From positions 1-64,000 of the forward strand of contig NZ_JACHIN010000012.1 in NCBI RefSeq assembly GCF_014203235.1: a stretch of DNA of 64,000 nucleotides, in the 5' to 3' direction. The position numbers were made by a program, and so were the translations under genes. The DNA is from Nonomuraea endophytica (GTDB lineage: Bacteria > Actinomycetota > Actinomycetes > Streptosporangiales > Streptosporangiaceae). This document shows positions 60,164 through 64,000 of this stretch, one piece after another. The first letter of the stretch is position 1. Each line of letters opens with the position of its first letter. The notes beneath the pieces are model-generated. The model saw only the letters and a list, made by a program, of their open reading frames with translations, was not told the origin of the DNA and searched no databases.

Positions 60164-62878
60164 CTAGACGAGGTCAGTCAGCTCGGCGCGACCGGTGACG
60201 CCGAGTTTCGGATACGCCTTGTAGAGGTGGTGGCCGACGGTCCGCGGGCTGAGGAACAGCTGTGCGGCGATCTCCTTGTTCGTGTGACCGGTGGCGGCCA
60301 GCCGTACAACCTGGAGTTCCTGCGGGGTCAGCAGGGTGAGCGGGCCGCTGCGCTGAGGCTCGTCGCCGCGTTCGCCGAACGCGGCGAGCTCGCCGCGCGC
60401 CCGCTCGGCCCAGAGCGGCGCGCCGAGGCGCTCGAACGCGGACACCGCCGCCGCGAGATGGGCGCGGGCCTCGGTACGGCGGCGCCGGCGGCGCAGCCAC
60501 TCGCCATAGACCAGCTGGGTACGGGCGTGCTCGTAGGGGCCGCCGTGCCCCTCGTGGAGCCGCAGTGCCCCGGCGTAAAGCGCCTCGGCGTCGCCGTCGT
60601 CGGCCAGCAAGGCCCGGCAGCGTCGTTCGAGCCCGGTGGCGACCGGGCGGTCGACGTGCTCCGCCCAGTGGCGGAACGCCGCCAGTGGTCCGTGGGCGCG
60701 ATCCGGCATGCCGCCGCGCACGGCCGCTTCCACCAGATCCGGCACCGCCCGGACCAGGAGGTCTCGGCTCGCGGGTCCCCGGGCCACTTGCTCAAGCCGG
60801 TCGCACGCTTCCCCGAACCGCCGGGCGGAAAGGTCGAGCATGCCCAGACCCCAGGCCGCGATCTCGGCGTTGACCCGGTGCCGGGCCAGCGCTCGCGGGA
60901 GCACCTCCTCGGAAAGGGCCCGGCAGCGTGCCTCGTCACCCGCTACGGCGTGCAGCCACACCTCCACCGACCGGTGTGCCAGGCTCTCGGTCGTGTTCCC
61001 GAGTTCGTCGCTCACGGATGCGCCTTCCGCCACGCACGCGCGGGCGTCCGCGAACTCGCCGCGCAGCAGCCGCGCCACCGCGAGCACGTTCAGGGTGTAC
61101 GGGACCCACCCCAGCGCCCCGTTGGCCCGCACCTCGGCCAGCATGTCCTCGATCCCGGCGACGACCCTGTCGTCGTCGGCGATCATGAGCCCGCCGAACC
61201 CGGCCGTGATCTGATGCGTCAGGTCGTTCCCGGCGCCGCGGGTGGCGGTGTGGAGCGCGCGCATCGGGCCGACGGCCAGCTCCGGGCGTCCGGCGAAGAG
61301 CTCCGCCCACCCGAGAAGGGCGGCGACCACGGGTGCCCAGTGCTCCGGCGGGGTGAACCCGCGCATCAGATCCGCCGCACGCCGCAGGAGGTCGTGCGCC
61401 GCTCCGTGCCGGGCGGCGTGCGCGGCCTCGTAGAGGGTGAGCGCGGCGCGCTCCGGATCGCTGTCGCGCACCAGCGCGGCGGCCTCGAGCGTCAGCTCCG
61501 CATCGGCCCGCGGCGAGGTGCGTTCGTACTCCACGGCGCCACGGGTGTAGATGGCCGCGGCCCGGATGCCGGGGTCGGTGGTGAGCGAGAGCGCTTCGGC
61601 CGCGAGCCGGGCGGCGCGGTCGGCCTTGCCGGCGTCGAACGCGGCCTGGCTGGCCCTGGCGATACGCCGGGCCTTCAGCTCCCGGTCGGCACTGAGCCGA
61701 CCGGCGCGGTCGTAGGCAGCGGACACCGCCATCGCGCCGCCTCGATGCCAGGCCCGCTCCGCCGCGTCTTCCAGCTCGGCGGCCACGGCCTCGTCGGGAG
61801 TGATGGTGGCGGCAGCGAGGTGCCAGGCCCGGCGGTCGGCATCGGCGTCCGCGCGCATCGCCTCGGCGTACGCGCGATGAACCTCGATCCGCCGGTGCAG
61901 CGTCGCGTCCTGATAGGCGGCAGCACGTACCAAGGGATGGCGGAACGTGATCCGGCTGCCGATCCAGACCAGCCGGTCGCGTTCGGCGGGCGCCAGGTCG
62001 CCGGTGGCGCCACCGAGGGATTCGATCACGTGCAGGATCGTCGCGAGAGGCGCCGCCAGGTCGGCCGCCGCCACCAGAAGCGCGCGCTGGGTGGGCTCGG
62101 GAAGCCCCACGATCTGGTGGCGGAACGCCTCCTGTACGCGGCGGGTCACTGGCAGCGGGCCGACCTGCTCGGCCGGATCGGACTCGTCCGCCGCGGCCCG
62201 CGACGCCCCGAGCTCGATGATCGCCAGGGGATTGCCGCCGGACTCCGCGAGGACCCGGGTCCGCACCGGTTCGATGAGTTCCGGCACGTGCTCGTCGAGC
62301 AGCCGGGCGGCGTCGGGCGCGGCGAGGCCGGGCAGATCCACCACCTCGACGCCCGCGATGTGGAACGGCATCGACGTCTCGCGCAACGCGAACAGCACCG
62401 CGACCGGATCGGCCACGAAGCGGCGGGCCGCGAACAGCAGTGCCTCCACCGAACCCTGGTCGAGCCATTGCAGGTCATCGATCACGCACAGCAGCGGGGC
62501 CTTCTCGGCCAGATCGGCGAGCAACGACAGGGCGCCGGCGGAGATCAGGAACCGGTTGGCTTCGTCCCCCTCTGACAGGCCGAAGGCACAACGCAGTGCC
62601 CTGGCCTGGGGAGCGGGGAGGGCGTCCAACCGATCCAGGTGGGGAAACAACAGGTGGTGCAGGCCGCCGTAGGCCAGCTCGGAGTCGGACTCGACCCCCG
62701 CTCCGCGGACCACGCGCATGCCGCCCTCTTCGGCGATCGACACAGCATGATCGAGAAGAACCGATTTCCCGATGCCCGCCGCGCCCCGCAGCCCCAGGAC
62801 GCCGCTGCGTTCGTCGCGCGCGTTCGCCAGCAGGCGTTGAATCCGCGCTTGCTCAACCTCCCTGCCCACCAGTGGCAT
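60164..62878 (-). CDS. LAL-type LuxR-family transcriptional regulator
   Basis: A 904-aa regulator. An N-terminal AAA_16-type ATPase follows MPLVGREVEQARIQRL, with Walker A GAAGIGKS (about residues 32-39) and Walker B LLCVIDDLQWLD. A long TPR-like helical middle (residues 300-800) leads to a C-terminal LuxR HTH (LTPQELQVVRLAATGHTNKE, FLSPRTVGHHLYKAYPKLGV). LAL regulators sense small molecules, such as maltose or pathway intermediates, and activate transcription when ATP-bound. It stands alone, and its target is not adjacent. Confidence 0.9.
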   Translation of the reverse strand: MPLVGREVEQARIQRLLANARDERSGVLGLRGAAGIGKSVLLDHAVSIAEEGGMRVVRGAGVESDSELAYGGLHHLLFPHLDRLDALPAPQARALRCAFGLSEGDEANRFLISAGALSLLADLAEKAPLLCVIDDLQWLDQGSVEALLFAARRFVADPVAVLFALRETSMPFHIAGVEVVDLPGLAAPDAARLLDEHVPELIEPVRTRVLAESGGNPLAIIELGASRAAADESDPAEQVGPLPVTRRVQEAFRHQIVGLPEPTQRALLVAAADLAAPLATILHVIESLGGATGDLAPAERDRLVWIGSRITFRHPLVRAAAYQDATLHRRIEVHRAYAEAMRADADADRRAWHLAAATITPDEAVAAELEDAAERAWHRGGAMAVSAAYDRAGRLSADRELKARRIARASQAAFDAGKADRAARLAAEALSLTTDPGIRAAAIYTRGAVEYERTSPRADAELTLEAAALVRDSDPERAALTLYEAAHAARHGAAHDLLRRAADLMRGFTPPEHWAPVVAALLGWAELFAGRPELAVGPMRALHTATRGAGNDLTHQITAGFGGLMIADDDRVVAGIEDMLAEVRANGALGWVPYTLNVLAVARLLRGEFADARACVAEGASVSDELGNTTESLAHRSVEVWLHAVAGDEARCRALSEEVLPRALARHRVNAEIAAWGLGMLDLSARRFGEACDRLEQVARGPASRDLLVRAVPDLVEAAVRGGMPDRAHGPLAAFRHWAEHVDRPVATGLERRCRALLADDGDAEALYAGALRLHEGHGGPYEHARTQLVYGEWLRRRRRRTEARAHLAAAVSAFERLGAPLWAERARGELAAFGERGDEPQRSGPLTLLTPQELQVVRLAATGHTNKEIAAQLFLSPRTVGHHLYKAYPKLGVTGRAELTDLV

Positions 62879-62990
62879 GTGTTGCTCCTATGTCACGCCG
62901 CTGCCGGGCGTGCGGTCGGGTGAACGGCCCTGTCAGCCACGGCCGTGACGGCTTTCGGCCGGCCATGGACGCCGGGTAGGGGCAAGCATG

Positions 62991-63959
62991 TCAGTCTCCG
63001 GTGGTTGGTGCCGCGGCGGTGCGCCAGGTGCGGGGGGTGGTTCCGTAGGCGCCTCGGAATCTGCGGGTGAAGTGGGCTGGGCTGGTGAATCCCCAGGCGC
63101 GGGCGATGGCGTCGATGGTGCGGTGGGCGTGTTCGGGGGCGGTCAGGTCACGGCGGGCGCCTTCGAGGCGGCGGCGGATGATCCACTGTTCGAGGCTGAG
63201 GCCGCCGTCCTCCCACAATCGGTAGAGGGAACGCAGGGAGATGTTGTGGACGGCGGCGATCCGGGCCGGGGTGAGGTCCGGGTCGGTCAGGTGAGCCCGG
63301 ATGTAGGCCAGGACCCGCACCAGAAGCGTCTCGTCGGCGATCGCGCGCCGGGTGCGGTCCTCGGTGATGACGGAGGCGATGAGAGCACGGACGAGGGCGA
63401 GGGTCGCCTGCCCGATGTCGTCGGCTCCCGCGTCGGATTCCAGCCGGTCGGCGTCACGCCGTAGGCCGTGGATGTGGGTGAGCAGCAGCGGGGTGATGGG
63501 GCTGCGAGCGATGCGCGGCACGGCGGTGTGGATCATGCTGTCGGGCAGCGCGATCTGCTCCGCGTCGATCATGAGAGCGATGTTCGAGCCGACGCCGGAC
63601 CAGGTCCGTTCCCAGTAGCCGGCCGACTTGGTGGCGACGACCAGGTCGCTGGCGGTGAGGACCTGCTGGTGATCGTTCCAGACGAACTGACCGGGGCCGG
63701 CGACCTGGGCCAGGACCGAGACGGTGTTCCTGGAGTCCATCCGCAGGTGGCGTGAGGTCTGCCAGTACCGCATCCCGGTGCCGGAATTGAGGTACATGGC
63801 GACGGGCCCGAACCGCCAGCCCTCCAGCCGCTTGCTGAACAGACCGTCCGGGCCGGGTTCGTGTTCCACCCCACAGCTGCCGGTCTCGCCGAGCACCGTC
63901 GCCTCGAAGACCTCGATCCGGTCCTCCGGCCGAATGTCGGCGGTGTCCAGGAGCAGCAC
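62991..63959 (-). CDS. AraC-family transcriptional regulator
   Basis: A 322-aa regulator. The N-terminal half (residues 1-180) matches the AraC-binding-like domain found in actinobacterial members (ATVLGETGSCGVEH, GPVAMYLNSG). The C-terminal double HTH reads LTPARIAAVHNISLRSLYRL (first HTH), then AIARAWGFTSPAHFTRRF with GTTPRTWR (second HTH and typical AraC end). It starts at GTG 63959 behind GGGAGGAAAACA. The promoter lies at the right edge of the window. The regulated genes are not visible. Confidence 0.85.
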   Translation of the reverse strand: MLLLDTADIRPEDRIEVFEATVLGETGSCGVEHEPGPDGLFSKRLEGWRFGPVAMYLNSGTGMRYWQTSRHLRMDSRNTVSVLAQVAGPGQFVWNDHQQVLTASDLVVATKSAGYWERTWSGVGSNIALMIDAEQIALPDSMIHTAVPRIARSPITPLLLTHIHGLRRDADRLESDAGADDIGQATLALVRALIASVITEDRTRRAIADETLLVRVLAYIRAHLTDPDLTPARIAAVHNISLRSLYRLWEDGGLSLEQWIIRRRLEGARRDLTAPEHAHRTIDAIARAWGFTSPAHFTRRFRGAYGTTPRTWRTAAAPTTGD

Positions 63960-64000
63960 TGTTTTCCTCCCGGTGGGGGGTATGAGCGGGGATGAATTAT

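Noticed and set aside
60227..62575. A 782-codon plus-strand frame opposite the LAL regulator
   Set aside because: Antisense shadow; the minus-strand protein has a P-loop and a LuxR HTH in the right places.
1..64000. CRISPR arrays, rRNA genes or a replication origin
   Set aside because: No regularly spaced repeats, no conserved rRNA segments and no clusters of DnaA-box-like sequences were seen when reading the window.

Overview
The window reads as a chromosomal segment of a high-GC, spore-former-type actinomycete. The evidence is strong third-position G/C bias, many GTG starts with purine-rich ribosome binding sites, Tat and lipoprotein signals, SigE-family and LAL-type regulators, and a DtxR/IdeR-like iron box. 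The gene families (large RHS protein, IS110, Pycsar-type effector, Dyp-type EfeB, several DUF families) fit the Streptosporangiales or Streptomyces-like groups. Genus is an inference, not something the sequence proves.

Layout. Positions 1-3.8 kb are gene-poor: two small genes of unknown role, a P-loop kinase-like protein, and a mosaic of decayed fragments (MetRS, beta-lactamase and others). Positions 3.8-8.6 kb hold the most interesting unit: a Crp/Fnr-type regulator followed by four overlapping genes. These encode a class III nucleotide-cyclase-like protein, a 644-aa degenerate P-loop protein, a 257-aa unknown protein and a PycTM-type membrane effector. I interpret this as an expanded Pycsar-like (cyclic-nucleotide) defence operon. 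It ends at a hairpin, a tRNA 3'-end fragment and a broken tyrosine recombinase. Positions 9.6-17.5 kb hold a giant secreted RHS/YD-repeat polymorphic toxin with a LamG domain and a lysozyme-like C-terminus, split by a nonsense codon and a frameshift, followed by a lipoprotein that may be its immunity partner. Positions 17.5-30 kb are an accessory graveyard: a broken IS110 element, two more recombinase remnants, RHS, NRPS, SDR, DUF1877 and acyl-CoA dehydrogenase fragments, small secreted proteins, and a divergent TetR/SnoaL pair with a symmetric operator pair.

From about 30 kb the region looks like orderly core or accessory chromosome. It contains two NarL-type two-component systems (one coupled to a DUF2306 membrane protein, the other downstream of an ABC-2 exporter), a quinone-oxidoreductase-like enzyme, a VOC protein, and a divergent BlaI/M56-peptidase pair. 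An IdeR-like box comes next, driving a deleted Fe3+ ABC transporter remnant joined to an intact efeUOB iron-uptake operon. Then come a three-gene RND-type efflux operon (two CusA-like pumps with a tiny adaptor lipoprotein between), a PAP2 phosphatase, an ECF sigma factor with its membrane partner, a large secreted metzincin protease, an NmrA protein and a DUF2218-methyltransferase fusion divergent from an ArsR-type regulator, a YCII protein, a LAL-family LuxR regulator and an AraC-family regulator.

Single-base lesions (frameshifts and stops) are concentrated in the 1-30 kb part. They could be true decay or partly assembly error, especially the one in a C-homopolymer of the RHS gene.
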